Source: Allium sativum (Eukaryota > Streptophyta > Magnoliopsida > Asparagales > Amaryllidaceae). Taken from it: a DNA stretch of 64,000 nt. Both the position numbers and the translations under genes were made by a program. The notes beneath the pieces were generated by a model that was given only the letters and a program-made list of their open reading frames with translations, had not been told where the DNA came from and did no database searches. Below are positions 47,611 through 60,429 of the stretch, in pieces. Numbering within the stretch: the stretch's first letter is position 1; each line of letters opens with the position of its first letter. The DNA lies in NCBI GenBank assembly GCA_030737875.1, contig CM060912.1, positions 458,246,310 to 458,310,309 on the forward strand, written 5' to 3'.

Positions 47611-48481
47611 GATGACTAAATCGGGTCAAATAATTCCAATATGTTAAAAACATTTCAAATGTTAAAATCTTGCCTAGGAGGAGTGTTTTTTAATTAACAT
47701 TATGTGTCAACTTTTACATTTCAAATCAGGTGCAAAAGTTTTGTTCAGTGACTGTCAGATGCTCAAATTGGATAACACCTCAATTGTGTTTGGAATATGA
47801 CATGGTCTTTCTTTCGCAATTCTATCTTCAATAGTATTTTTGCTTGTTGCCAATGGATGAAGAAGGTGCGGGTAACTCATAGGCCAACTTCATGTAGTTT
47901 ATGCCAATGACACTCTTTTTGGCGAAATAATACAAAGTTTTTCCTATTATTTTGATTTCACTTGTCATAACTTATATTATCTGAAATTGGCAAAGCTTCA
48001 CGGTATTGTCTACAATCTTGCCCGAGGTTAAAATGGCGTACTTACAGAGTAGTAGGCCATTCGATGGTTCTAAGTCCTTTATATAGAAAACTAATTAACT
48101 ATACCCAAAATTAAATTCTATGACTTATAATATATTTTATTCTATTTATTTCGGGTCAGAGCGGTCTAGCTTGCACTATCATTTGATTACTACAAACATG
48201 TAGCTTGCCATACTATACATTGTCTATCTATGATAATTCATTAGTAATTAAAGGGTAATCCACTTTTTTTTAGCTATTAATTATTAGTGGGGCAGATTTA
48301 CCAAACTAAACTGAGATGATCAAATATAATATAATTGTTAGCTACAGTGGACATTGAAAGATAAAAAGGGTAGAAAATTATGATATGCAAAGAATAAAAT
48401 TGTTCATTATCTAAGTCATTAAACATTTCTTAAAACCTTCCTTTTACCTATTTTTTTTTCTTTTCTAATCCTTTGATCCTT
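47611..48481. other. Intergenic DNA, possible LINE RT scrap
   Basis: No gene. Around 47892-47930 (+) a frame reads LHVVYANDTLFGE, reminiscent of the LINE reverse-transcriptase YADD block, after a broken stretch (GLSFAILSSIVF). Too decayed to call. T-rich runs near 48260 and 48450. Confidence 0.3.
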
Positions 48482-48496
48482 TCTTATCATGTTAAC
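48482..48496. repeat. LINE target-site duplication, 3' side
   Basis: TCTTATCATGTTAAC; its partner at 55265-55279 is TCTTATCATATTAAC (one mismatch in 15). Confidence 0.85.
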
Positions 48497-49118
48497 TTTT
48501 TTTTTAAATAAAAATATAAAAGAACAAAAGGGAGAATCTAGTCATCCTCCAACGGCTCACAAAAACGATTTTTACAAAATGCAGAAATGGCGCACACATA
48601 GAAACAAAATACAAATAAAAACAGATGATAACCAACACAGCTGCCGACAAGGAAGAAGATCCCTCAACAGCCGGAAGGTCAATCGGGGAGCAGCGATGAA
48701 ACCTCCAAGCTCCACGTAGACCCTACATGTAGTAAGAGCAACTGACGAACCCTTCACCAGAACGCCGCAGTCAAAGCCTGGAATGACCACACAGTCGACT
48801 CTGAACCTCTGAATCTTGTAGGTCTGTATGCTCCATCATATCGACGATGGGAACCGAGACCCGCGACATCCAGCACTAAGCATCAAATCCCGAGCTCCGC
48901 CAAACCACCACCGTCACCTACTCCAGCAAACCCATCAGAGATGTAGAGCCTAGAGCACCAACCAACTTAAGATAGACCAAGTCCTACAACCTAAAATCCA
49001 GAATCTGCACAACTAGCAAACGACATAAGATCGATTATGGGGGGAGGGGGCAGTGAGGTGAAGAGGTAAAAACAGTTGATAGCATAAACAAAACCAAGCG
49101 AGAACAAAGAATGAAAAA

Positions 49119-49782
49119 TCAACCAATGCCTACCCTGGGAGTGGCCAATACCGATGAAACATCAAATGTAACAACCCACCTCCTCAAGCGGGAGCTGAAG
49201 ACTCCCCTAAAAGCCCTACCCTGAAATGCAAGGTACACATCATTCCTTAATTTCCGGATAATGGTGGAAGGGTCCATTGCCACTTCATCAAAAATTGCCT
49301 TGTTTCGCGAGCACCACATGTGCCAGCATATAAGACAAGGAATCAGGCGAAGAAGAATCGACTGCAAGGATTTCCTTGAGTTGCCTGACCACCAGAAACT
49401 CAGAAAACTGTCAAGGGAGGTGGCATTACTTCGGTAACCCATCAGATTCCCAAAGTAATTCCAAACAGACCTGGCACAGCACCCGGAGAACAACAAATGA
49501 AAAGAGGATTCAGAATATCCAGAACTGCAACACCTGCCCCCTGGATACAAGAGGGATACCAATTCTCTAAAGGTTCTCATCTATTGGTAAACCATTGTGC
49601 AATGTTTTCCACATAAACAGAGAAACCTTTGGGGGAATATGGACATTCCAAACGAATGGGAAGAGAAGTAAACGAGGACAAGGTATACAAACTGAACTCC
49701 ACGCCACCTTAAGCGTGAATGGTTTGCCGTCCCAAGCCATGCCACCCCCATGAGCATCCGACAAGGCCTTTACGGATTGCAT
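49119..49782 (-). pseudogene. LINE zf-RVT (C-terminal) domain
   Basis: Two frames. 49567-49782 contains VWNVHIPPKVSLFMWKTLHN and 49119-49580 contains SSFHLLFSGCCARSVWNYFG and LICWHMWCSRNKAIFDE, the conserved blocks of the zinc-binding domain downstream of reverse transcriptase in plant L1-type LINEs. Confidence 0.88.
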
Positions 49783-49959
49783 CCGTTTCTACGTCTCACT
49801 AGTGTAGGACGGGACACCGGAGTAATTCGTACCTGCCATCCTATGGTACTTGGCGTAAAGGAACATTGCTCAAAGCGAGTTGTTCTCTCCAAACCTCACC
49901 CGTAGTTTGCAAGCAAAGGTCGTGCAGATGTCCTTTGGGTCACGAAGGCCCATGCCTCC

Positions 49960-51185
49960 CTCACTTTTGGAACGACAAATGGTGTTCCAAGAAATCTAGT
50001 GATGGCATGAAATGTTGTCCTTGGTTCCAAAAAAAAAAGGAAGAAGCCAAGGACCGGTAAGAGTGGAAGAATGAAGCAGTGGGACTCATACCAGCAAAGA
50101 TATGAGATCCCATAGAGTCTAGGATAGACTTAATAAGAACCAATCTGCCTGCTTGAGAGAGGAGCGTTGCATTCCACCAACTGATCTTTCCCCTAACTTT
50201 GTCAGTAAGGAGATCGAAGATGGCGTTGAGCTTCCTGCCTCTATATACAATGCCGAGGTAAGGAAGCGGAAGGGAGGCCGCCTTGAAACCAGTAGAAGAC
50301 TCAATCCAGGAAGATCAAACATTTAAAAGGTCTTTCGCGGGTACGAAGCAACTTTTAGACAAGTTCACGAGTTACCCCAAGCATCTCTCGTACTGCGTAA
50401 TAAGACCCAAAAGACTACGAATAGACCGACGACTCCCATTAGTGAAAATGATGATGACGTCAACGAATGATAAGGAGGAGACAAGAGGACAACCCCCTGG
50501 GATCTCAAATCTATGAATATACCCAGCTATCGTTAGGGAGTGTAGACGACGAACGAAAGCCTCGGCGGTAATGACGAATAGAGAAGGGAAGAGTGGGTCT
50601 CTCTGATGGAGACCCCGCCCAGACCTGAAATAACCTGTGGCAGTGCCGTTGATGAGAACGGAAAACCAACAGTTAGAGATAAGCCTCCAAACAACATCGA
50701 TAAGGGGTTCCAAAAAACCGAAAGCCCTTAGAACCTTGATGATGAAGAACCACGACATGTAATCATAAGCCTTATCCATATCTAGCTTAATGACCACCTT
50801 AGAGCCTCGAACCTTCTTATCGATCTTAGAAGTTAGCTCCTGGGATAAAAGGACGTCATCGGTGATTAACTGTCCTTTTACAAACTCGGCCTGTAAAGAA
50901 GAAATGAGATGCTAAAGAAACGGTGCTAGCCTAGTGGTTAGGACCTTCGATATGGCCTTATTAGAAAAACTGCACAAGCTAATCGGTTGGAAATCCAAAC
51001 AAGAGATAGGGTGGTCGTTTTTTGGGATAAGGAGCAAGTTGGTGGTTGTCCATCCTGCCGGGAACTCTCCACCAGAGAAGAAGGACTGAATGGAAAAAAC
51101 AAAAGTCCGCCTGGATTACTAGCCACACACTCCTATAAAAAACCCTGTTGAAACCATCTGGCCTACTCGCACTGTCCTTTCTCAA
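49960..51185 (-). pseudogene. LINE reverse transcriptase, broken
   Basis: Blocks in order: DSASRPDGFNRVFYRSVW (51185 onward); MVIKLDMDKAYDYMSW (50797 onward, canonical DMxKAYDxxxW); LHQRDPLFPSLFVITAEAF (canonical GDPLSP block); SFVDVIIIF where the active form is FADD; and further on, thumb-like blocks near 50220-50130. The loss of both catalytic aspartates' context (ADD to VDV) and several frameshifts show it is inactive. Confidence 0.9.
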
Positions 51186-51322
51186 AGAAAATTCGCAAGC
51201 ACGTATTTCTTCCGAGGAAGGTGGTGCAGTAAAATCAGAGCTATCCGAGGGGAGATCCAGCCTAGGAATGAAAGCGAGCAGGGACGATCAGAGACAAACA
51301 CGGAGGGGGAGCACAAGAAGGC

Positions 51323-51715
51323 CTAGAAATGGGATAAAATAATATCTTTGACTTCTACCGGAGTGCAAGCAAAAGAAAGATTAGGCCGCTGAATCTGGAG
51401 AATCGTGAGAAGTCTGTTTTTCTTACGAATGGAAGAATGGAAAATTTTGGAGTTCGTATCACCATCAACAATCCATTTGATCCTCGCCTTTTGGCGAAGA
51501 TGCTCATGCTCAATATGAAGTTTCGAAGAAAACGCTAATTGGGCCATCGCCCAGGCTTCCTTGTTAGCAGTAGAGGGATCCTCATCAAAAGACGATTCTG
51601 CTAACACAAGTGTTCCTTCGGCCTGATGAACACGGTCGAAGATATTCTTATAAACCAGAATGTTCCACGCCTTAAGGCAAGCCTTAAGATGTTTCAACTT
51701 ACGAGAGAATGCCAC
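51323..51715 (-). pseudogene. LINE endonuclease-RT linker
   Basis: 130-residue frame with LKHLKACLKAWN and QKARIKWIVDGDTNSKIFHS, the typical block (KxRxxWxxxGDxNTKFFH) preceding reverse transcriptase in plant LINEs. Confidence 0.85.
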
Positions 51716-51719
51716 ACAA

Positions 51720-52545
51720 CCGGGGGGGGGGGGGGGGGGAAGGGAAAGGGGGGCACTAACAGGGGAATTCTAGGAGTTAGCTATAACACTATGGAAGGTA
51801 TGGTGAGAGTCGTGAGACCTCCACGTACTATAAAACCTAAAGGAGGACGGACCAGAGAGAGCAAGGGGGGAGTAGATAAGAAGCATAAAAGCATGGTCAG
51901 AGAAAGTACGGTGAAGATGAGAAACCGAGAAAGAAAAAGTTAGACTGAACCACCCTTCAGAAGCGAAGACTCTATCAAGCCTGGAGAGAATGCGGTTTGG
52001 CCCTTCTTGGTTCTTACACCAAGTAAAGGTCGAGATGATAAAAAAACCTCAGAAAGACCCAAATTGAGGATAAAAGCATTGAAATTCGCTACCACCAAGT
52101 GGTTGACGGAATTGCTTCCTTGCTTTTCGGCATGGCTGGTAACAACATTAAAGTCGCCCGCACTACAGAGACAGAGAAGCCCAAAGGATATAAGGATGAA
52201 ATATCAGCCCATAAGGGTAATCTATCTATCCTGTCACACTTTGCGTACAACGCAGAGAACAGAACAGAGGAGCAGAAGGATGGACAAGAATAAGCAACCG
52301 ACAGTAGCTGATCTGAGTCAATGATAGGGTGAACGACAACATCTTTGGACCAGAGGATCCATATCTTGTCAGAACATTAGGTAATGAACTACCAAAGCCG
52401 ATAGAAAAGGCAGCCCTGGTGACCATCTCTGGTCCCACTAACAGTTCCAGAAGAGCCACAAAACAGACAGAATGCTTCTTAACAATGCGCCTGAGTCTAG
52501 CTAACGACGCATCATTACCTATGCCGTGAACATTTCAGATGAGAA
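51720..52545 (-). pseudogene. LINE endonuclease domain, broken
   Basis: Begins near 52545 with NVHGIGNDASLARLRRIVKK (canonical WNxRG start). The C-terminal part near 51990-51890 reads LSRLDRVFASEGW then FSDHA, matching the RLDR..SDH end of the endonuclease. The middle is frameshifted. A 17-18-base G run at about 51722-51739 sits at the join to the linker. Confidence 0.82.
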
Positions 52546-52559
52546 AGCTCGGCATCTAT

Positions 52560-55264
52560 AGGAAAATCCAAGAAAAAACAAGACAAGAACACACAAGGAG
52601 GAGGCAACTGAGGACAATCACACCTCAGATAAAGTATATGGTGTGGCGAGTAGATCTAACGATATGCTCGGACGTCACTATAGAGCGTGTGCGAATGGTG
52701 TGGGGAGTACGAGGTATCGACTGCGGTCTACAATGAAAGGCTTGAGTAGTCCGCCCACCGCGAGAAGCGGGGGAACTAGCAAGGATAAGAGAACGACAAC
52801 ACCATCACCATCTGGGTCCGAGACCGATGCTATAGGTCTAATGAGATAAGAATTCTTAGTAAGTCTAGCTAGACGATCATTAATGATCGCTATCTCATCC
52901 TTACTAAGAAAAGATGAGGAGGCAAAAGTAACAAGGGCTTCAGACCAGGCTAGAAGAAGCAGGGGAAACTAAAGAAATCTCAGAAGCGGAAGACATAGAC
53001 AGAAATGTGGAGTTGCTCAGAGGAGACAACACCATTTGCTATATGAACTTTACCAATGCCGATCTGTCATCAGATTGACAGGCCCGCAGTAAAGGTAAAG
53101 TTCACAAGCGCGGACACCCGGGACCACCAGAAGGAAACGTCAGACATAGGAGGCCACCTCTGTGGTACACCGTATAATGAGCCACAGCGGTGTCCACTAT
53201 ACGCCTATGGCAGAGAGGCCACCCATCCCATGGAGACGAAAGCCTGGAAGTCCGCGAACAATACCCGTGAACACACAGAAACCAAAACCAAGACGAATGA
53301 GTCTCTGGCGACACTGAATAGGCCTAGCTAGGACTCAAGTAGATGGGCTCACCGGGGATCAATAAACAACCAAGAGCATCCCATCCAATAATCAGTATGA
53401 AGATATACCAATTTTGGCCTACGATCGATGGCCAACCAAAATAAGCCAAGACACAAATACGACAAAAACCAAAATGGACCCGAAAAGCGCCAAGATACCA
53501 AAAAGCAATCCATTCGAGCAAAGCCACTCTCTCACAGATAGACAGGCCGCAACAAACGTAGCATAGCCCAACGTCTAAAGAACTAGGGACATCAAAAACA
53601 TAGATAACCAAGCTAAAAGGCACAACAGGACTAACCATGTAATGAATGCCAAGAGTACTCACCCCAACAACCCAATAAAAAAAGTCCCACAAAAAACCAA
53701 CAAGGAATAGAAGACAAGGAGAGGTCGAAAATGCAATCAAACCGAACAACACACCCGTGACCCATCATTACAACTTCCGATGAGGGAGAAGCGATGATAG
53801 GGAGCTCACACAAACGTGTGATATGGCTCAAATGATCACACATAATACCATCCACACACCAAGAAAAAACCACAGCTTGCATCAAAAAATACAAACCACG
53901 AAGAAAAAAGAAAAAACCAAACCTGGCTGAATACCAAGCTGACCGAATAATCAGTTCCAGCTCTGAATATCGCCACAAATCCACTTAGCTCGGGCCGAAC
54001 ACTAACGACTGCAAAAAAAAAGTTCCTGAGAGGGGCAAGCAAAGAACAGAGACGCCGAAGTCTGCTGCTCCAATACCACCCTCCCATCCAAATCAAATAA
54101 AGCAACCGACAAGTGGAAGCTGGGGAAGCAAACAGCCTGAACTGTCTTAACGATGGTGTCAAAAGGGGAAGAGTAGGTGATGAAATCCTTCTCTAACCCT
54201 GCTAACAAGCAATTCTGAGAACCCGAGGACAAAGAACAACAAACAGATCCAAAGAGATCCGTAGTAAGCGAGCCCTTTACTTCCAGAAAGCCAATATCAC
54301 CACGCAAAAGGACAGCGGCCAAGTCTGCATTCTGGGAGGTTACCGAGCATGGCATTACACCAGTGACATGACTCATCACTTCCAAACCAAGGGAAGGGCA
54401 ACCTGGAATGCCTGCAACCGAAGCCATGCCCATAGGATCTGTTAAGCAAGAGAAGGATGAAGGAGAAGAGCCGCAGTGAGTCATCGAAGGACGTGCTCAA
54501 GTCAGCAATGACGAACTGTAACTTTCCTCCCACCACACTCCGCTCTCGGCTGTACACAGTCCACTACACATAGATCACGATGGGGAGGGGTGGTCAGCTC
54601 CCCTACACCCACAACGTCAATGTCATTGACTTTAGCAAAATCATGGTCGAAGACACCTCCACAAGCAATAAAACCAACCTCAAACCCCTGGACAGCTGCA
54701 ATCGGTGAAGAAGAAGAGCATCTGAAGCGCAACAGAGGCACAAAGCAGGTGGTTAACTCTCGATTTGGCCTGTCAACAGTAGGACACCCCCTCTCAGACA
54801 AAGCATCAACCGCTGGCAAACTAATATTCTCGCGCGGGGATTGCTTAGTTACTAACTCTGATGGGTAAAATGGAGCAAGCTCCAAAAAGCAACCACCCAC
54901 ATCCACAAATTTGAACCACAACAGATCAACAAAGGATCTAAGAGAGAAAACACGGATCTCAACCCCGTGAACACCCACTACAACCACCGACATAGGAGCT
55001 TTGGCAATTTCCAATAGAGTATTCGCAATGACCTTGAACTCCGGGCAAGGCCTGAGGAAGCTACCACGAACCACAAACTCATCAGGGAACGAAGAAGATA
55101 GTTCCATCTGATAATAGGGCTAATAGATTTCGGTCCAGAGAATGATAAGCAGCAAGGAAGACGAGAGAGGATGTGTGAATAGAGAAGGAGAAAATGAATC
55201 AGAGATCTGGGAGTAGAGAGAAAATCACGAAGCAAAAAAATTTGCCCAGAAACTTAGAAAGCGA
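52560..55264 (-). pseudogene. LINE 5' UTR and ORF1 zone
   Basis: The 5' portion of the LINE. Frames of 201 (54502-55107) and 160 codons (54002-54484) on the - strand are the longest, but I see no certain DUF4283 or CCHC knuckle. ORF1 of plant LINEs should lie here, so these are assigned by position only. Confidence 0.5.
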
Positions 55265-55279
55265 TCTTATCATATTAAC
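55265..55279. repeat. LINE target-site duplication, 5' side
   Basis: TCTTATCATATTAAC, pairing with 48482-48496. Confidence 0.85.
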
Positions 55280-55996
55280 TGAATAATAGTTTTCTACTGT
55301 CTTTTTATCTCATAACTTTCGATCTTATTTCCTATCCTATGGTCATTTGTTATTCTTTTATGATTCATTGCTATACTTTATAATAATTTTTATGCTTGCT
55401 TCATTTGGCTTTAAATTTCTTTATTTAGGTATCAAACTTAACTCATTTCTCAAATTTTAATGATAGGAATGGAAGTATCTGGTGGACCTCTATATCATAT
55501 TTTTGACTGATAGCTAGAGGGTCAACCTGTAAGCATGGGTGTAAGTAATAGGTTATTAATAGTTCATCCTTATGAAGTTCCTTTCCAAGCATGTAATACG
55601 AAGAAATAATTTTACTTGAAGAAATAGTTTCTTGTCGGTTGTAATATCTATCAATTTTCAACAACTCTTTGTTTTTTAGCAGTTATGGGTATGCCTAAAG
55701 CGTCTAGCTTGCATCCGAAATTTGAGGCTCCAACTTCAAATTTTAGTTCGGCTCCAACTTCAATTTTAGTTCGGCTCCATTTTCAAAATTAAATCTGCCT
55801 AAATAATAAATAATACCCTAACCAAAATAAAGCCTGCTTCCTTCATCTTTCAGTATTCCAGTAAAAAGAATTCTACCTTATAAAAAAGAACTTGTTTTAT
55901 TTTACCTTACTTCATCAATGCTTTCTTCATTGAAGAAACACAGATGTCGCCAGTCTATTAACGTTTCCGCCTTCTGAAACAAAAAGGATGCCATTG
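55280..55996. other. Intergenic spacer
   Basis: AT-rich. A near-repeat of GGCTCCAACTTCAATTTTAGTTC occurs two to three times at 55727-55790. No gene seen. Confidence 0.5.
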
Positions 55997-56687
55997 TGTA
56001 AGCATCACCTTGCTTTTTTTTTCTTCTGTAATCTGGTTTCAGGCATGGGAATGGTGGTGTTGGATGGATGAAAGGAATGGATATGATCATGGGGAAAATA
56101 GCAGAGGATGGAGTTTATGGAGAAGGAAAGGTTATACCGTGGTGATCAAAGAAAAAGGATGGTCAACACAGCTTCAGCAGGGGGTGAAGGCAAGATTAAT
56201 ACCAGTTTGGCACTGCAGAGATCAGAGAATCGACACGAGAAAACCTTAAGAAATCAAGTGATCAACTCGTGTGTGGAGAAGAGAAAATTGAGATAGAGAT
56301 ATAAAGTGAATGAGGTGAAAACAGAGTAAAATTTTTTATTAATGAATTATCGAATGAATGTTTACATTGCTTAGGGTCTTATTTATAGTTGCATTACAAA
56401 ACTCAATTGTCAGAATTTACAATAATGCCATACAAACCCTAATCTGCCTTATTTTCTGCTTGTGTACGTGCACACATGCACACCCACTTAATTAAATTGT
56501 CGTTTGCATTTCACCACTGGAATTTGTCTTGACATGATCCTACACCTTCTCTAGTGCCTCTGATTTGTTTAGTTTGATCGATTACCTCTGACATTGCTTG
56601 TGATTCCAGTTTTCCTTTTATGTTTGATGGAATGTCTTTCACAGTTTCATGCACACCATGTGTTCTACCAAATGTTATAGCATAACA
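55997..56687 (-). repeat. 3' LTR of chromovirus
   Basis: 691 bp, + strand reading TGTAAGCATCACC.. to ..GTTATAGCATAACA; high identity to 61480-62167. Confidence 0.9.
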
Positions 56688-56704
56688 ACTCCCCTCCCCC
56701 TTGA
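56688..56704 (-). other. Polypurine tract of chromovirus
   Basis: Element-sense CAAGGGGGAGGGGAGT directly before the 3' LTR start TGTTATGC. Confidence 0.85.
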
Positions 56705-57031
56705 AAAGCGGACCTTGTCTCATGGTCTAATGTTGGAAATTTCTTGATTAAGTCCCAATAGTCTTCCCGTGTAGCATCTTCAACTGGTCTATTACGCCAT
56801 TTAACTAAAATTTGTGCAACAGGTTTGTTGTTTTTGGGGACAAGTCTTCGATCAAGGATTAACTCAAGTTCTTGAACTATCTCTTCAATATATGATGGAA
56901 GATCTGATTGTACTATTAATTGAGAGTCAGTCTTCCTTTTCAGTTGACTTACATGAAAACAAGATGAATTTAGAACCTTCAGGCAGCTCTAATAAGCAAA
57001 GAACTTCTCCAATTTTTCTTAAAATTTTGTA
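56702..57031 (-). pseudogene. Chromovirus integrase tail and chromodomain-like segment
   Basis: After a stop following SPKYYG, one frame reads KILRKIGEV, another QLKRKTDSQLIVQSDLP, then LDRRLVPKNNKP and QILVKWRNRPVEDATREDYW. The last is the chromodomain-like (LVKWxxxPxExATWE) signature of chromoviruses. At least one frameshift and one stop. Confidence 0.8.
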
Positions 57032-58054
57032 TTATCCATAGTATTTAGGAGATAACTTTGTAGTCTTGTTCATACTAACTGAAATTTGTCTATATGGCTG
57101 CAATTTAAGGTAAACCCAGTTATTGATATTAAATTTTCTTTCAGTTCTATGCTGGTTTGCAAACTTTTGCATTCTGTCTTGATCTAAACTAAGGTTATCT
57201 TTAAGTATGGTCAAAATACATTCCCTTGAAAATAATTGTTGCTCCACCTGTTCCAATTTGGCTGTATGTGGCACATATGATAAAATAGTAGGTGGTTGTT
57301 TGCCATAGAGTATTTCATATGGGGTCATTTTGGTTGATTCTTTGTATGTAGAATTATACCAGAATTCTGCTAATGAAATCCATTTCAACCATTCACTGGG
57401 ATGATGTGAAACAAAGCATCTCAAATAGGTTTCTAGGATTTTATTCACAATTTTAGTTTGCCCATCTGATTGTGGGTGATAGGCTGAGGAGAATTTTAGA
57501 GAGCAACCTTGTATAGTGAATAATTCAGTCAAGAAATTATTTAAATATATTATGTCTCTATCACTAACAATAAACTTTGGCATACCATATAATTTAATTA
57601 TTCCATTAATGAAATCTTGGGCTACTGTGGGGGTAGAAAATGGATGCTTCAATGGGAAAAAATGTGCATATTTAGACAATCTATCTACCACCACATAAAT
57701 ACCTGAATACCCATTGCTTTTTAGTTGGTCAGTAATGAAATCCATGGAGAGATCAGTCCAGACATTTTCAGGTATTGGTAGTGGTTGCAACAGACCAGGA
57801 GAGGGTACATTTTCTGATTTAGATTTATATCACATTGTTTAACATAGCTTTCTACTGGCTTTTTCATGTGCTTCCAGTAAAAAAACCTTTTTGATACTTT
57901 TCAGAGTCTTCTTCATGCCTGAATGTCCTCCCAATGGTGTCGAATGGAATTCAAATAATATGATATTTATGAGTTGATTATGAGAGTAACCAATCAAAAT
58001 CTTTCCCTGGTAGAAAATTAATTCTTCAATTAATTTATATTTTGAACTATCCAC
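57032..58054 (-). pseudogene. Chromovirus integrase, catalytic Glu lost
   Basis: Zinc-binding part at 57839-58054 (FHSTPLGGHSGMKKTLKSI) and core at 57032-57790. Core motifs: MDFITDQL (first Asp), FIVSDRD (second Asp), SAYHPQSDGQTKIVNKILET. The position normally Glu in DGQTE, the third catalytic acid, is Lys here. A frame break separates the zinc-binding part from the core. Confidence 0.92.
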
Positions 58055-58099
58055 AGCTCCATGTAAAATTTGTTCCTTCTTTAAATGATAGAAAGGCCT

Positions 58100-59568
58100 T
58101 TAATGAATTTCTTTTCTGAGTTCTGAAATCCAATCAGCTTGCACCCGTGTAACATTATATAATCCATGTTGATCATAGATTCTGGATAAGTTATCAACTA
58201 TTATGTTTTCCTTGCCTTTTTTGTATTCAACAGTATAGTCATACCCATGGATCTTTGCTAACCATTTTCCTTGAATTCTAGTTGTGAGCTTCTGAGATAG
58301 TAAATGTTGGAGACTCTGATGATCTGTTCTGATAATGAACTTTCTGCCTAAGAGGTATTGTGACCACTTTTTTGTTGCAAGAATTAATGCCAAAAACTCT
58401 TTTTCATAAGTTGATAAATGCAAATTCCTTCCTTGTAATGGTTGACTGATATATGCAATGAGTTTATTATTTTGTATAAGCACAACATCCAATCCTTTGC
58501 CACTAGCATCACATTCCACAGTGTAATCTTTTGAAAAATCTGGCGAAGCTAAAATAAGAGGATTAGTCAAAAATGATTTTAATTTAAAGAATGAATCTGT
58601 TGCCTCTTCATTCCATTGGAATGAATTCTTTTTCAACATTGATGTCAAAGGTTTTGCAGTGAGGTCATAATTTCTAATGAATTTTCTATAATACCCTATA
58701 AGGCCTAAAAAGCCTCTTAAAGCTTTGATACTGGTGGGTTGTGGCCATTGCAAAATTGCTTTAATTTTATCTTTATCAACTGCAATCCCTTGATAAGATA
58801 TAATGTGCCCTAAATACTTAATATTTGAAGAGGCAAATGAACATTTACATAGATTAATAACTAGCTGGTTAGCAGTCAGTGTTTGCAGAGTTAATGTTAA
58901 ATGTTTTAAATGATTTTCCCAACTAGTACTATATATAAGAATATCATCAAAAAACACCAAAATAAACTGCCTTAAATATTGTTTAAAAATATTGTTCATA
59001 AGTGATTGGAAAGTAGATGTGGCATTAGTAAGGCCAAAAGGCATAACAACAAATTCATAGTGGCCTTCATGGTATCTAAATGCAGTTTTATGTATATCAT
59101 TTTCATGCATTCTTACCTGATGATAACCTGATTTTAAATCTAATTTTGTAAATAATTTTGAACCATATAGTTCATCTAGTAGGTCATCTATTAAGGGTAT
59201 TAGAAATTTATTTTTAATTGTCTGCTTGTCCAAAGCCCTATAATCAATGCATAATCTCCAGCTACCATCTTTTTTCTTAACCATTACAATAGGAGCTGAA
59301 AAAGAACTAGAGCTAGGTCTTATAATTCCAGAAGAAAGCATATTAGTAATTAAAGCTCTAATTATTTTTTAATAAAATGAGAATATCTGTAAGGTTTCAG
59401 GCAAACCAGTTTAGAGCCCTCTAGAAGTGGAATGTTACGATCACAATCTCTTTTTGGTGGTAGCTGACTTGTTGGAGTTGTGACTGTAGGAAATTTGTCT
59501 AAAATATGTTGAATCTGTGGATGAATTGCAGGAGTATTTGATGCAGTGGTTGAAGCTGATAGCAACAT
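58100..59568 (-). pseudogene. Chromovirus reverse transcriptase and RNase H
   Basis: The RT frame 58100-59341 (413 residues) has KKKDGSWRLCIDYRALD, FTKLDLKSGYHQVRM, MPFGLTNATSTFQ and FFDDILIYS (catalytic aspartates kept), then RNase H with VECDASGKGL, STYEKEFLAL and RTDHQSLQHLL. The upstream part 59362-59568 carries LEGSKLVCLKPYRYSHFIKK, separated by stops. The single long frame is well kept compared with the rest of the element. Confidence 0.95.
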
Positions 59569-59571
59569 GAA

Positions 59572-60171
59572 TTATAAGGATGCTGAATTGAATTCTTTTG
59601 TTGCTTTTTTGTCCTTAATTGTTTTGATATCTTTTTGTAAAAGACCTTGGCACTTATATTGCTTCCCTTTATACGAAAATCTAACTTGCAATTTCTTAAA
59701 ATTAAAACATATTTCATCAAGTTCTTTCATCCACTGTGCTCCCAGCACCATTTGACATGAATCCATAGGTAAAACCAATAAACCAAGTGGCATTTTACAC
59801 CCTTGACAGTGTAATATTACATCGGTGCACATTTGTTAACCCTCAAGTTTATGACCATTGTCCACCTGAACTTTAAAAAGGTTTGACTGATAATGTTTCA
59901 ATTTTAACTTGTGAGCTAGAGAGGTATCAATGAAACTGTGTGTTGAACCATAATCAATAAGGAACACTACTGCCTTGTTATTGATTATACCTTTAATTTT
60001 GATTGTGTGAACTGTAGGGATACTAAGTAATATATTTAAAGATATGGCATGTAGTGTGTTTTGTGATTCTTGCTTGCTGCTAACGTCTATTAGTTTGATT
60101 AGATCATTCTCATTATCAGAATTATATGTTTCAGTATCAGATGATTCATCAATATTAAGCACACCTTCCAT
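59572..60171 (-). pseudogene. Chromovirus protease region
   Basis: LIDYGSTHSFID is the aspartic protease active-site block, with Tyr where Ser is normal (DSG to DYG). It is followed by a stop, and a second frame (59572-59832) with LGAQWMKELDEI, the conserved LGxxWL block. A zinc-knuckle relic precedes it near 60240-60180 (YYGCTEKYHPGHKCK, first Cys replaced by Tyr). Confidence 0.88.
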
Positions 60172-60429
60172 GATATAAACTTGCTTAGTTTTACACTTAT
60201 GTCCAGGGTGGTACTTTTCAGTGCATCCATAATAGATTTTTTTTTTCTTTTTTCACTTAATTCTTCAGGGGTAAGTTTTTTAATTTTGGAATTTTTATCA
60301 AAATTTTTCTTTCCAGATTTAAAAAAAAAAGAGGACGAAGGATTATTATTTTTCTTATCAGCAAAAGATTTCCTCCTACTTTTAGAAAGCCACTTAGCTT
60401 ATTTTTTTTTTTTTTGCTAAATTGACTGC

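Larger units (their letters stand above)
48497..55264 (-). mobile_element. Near full-length L1-type LINE, inactive
   Basis: About 6.77 kb on the - strand, flanked by a 15-bp target duplication with one mismatch. It runs 5' (55264) to 3' (48497, short A tail). Order in element sense: 5' region and ORF1 zone (about 55264-52560), apurinic-type endonuclease (about 52545-51720), linker (51715-51323), reverse transcriptase (about 51185-49960), zf-RVT domain (49782-49119), 3' UTR. Frames are broken many times. Higher GC than its surroundings. The complete length with target duplication shows it inserted intact and then decayed. Confidence 0.9.

Noticed and set aside
47890..47930. YANDTLF as a second LINE reverse transcriptase
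   Set aside because: The surrounding frame is broken within a few codons on each side and other RT blocks are absent; left as a weak note only.
54502..55107. 201-codon frame as an independent host gene
   Set aside because: It lies inside the LINE bounded by target duplications, so it is the element's own 5' or ORF1 zone.
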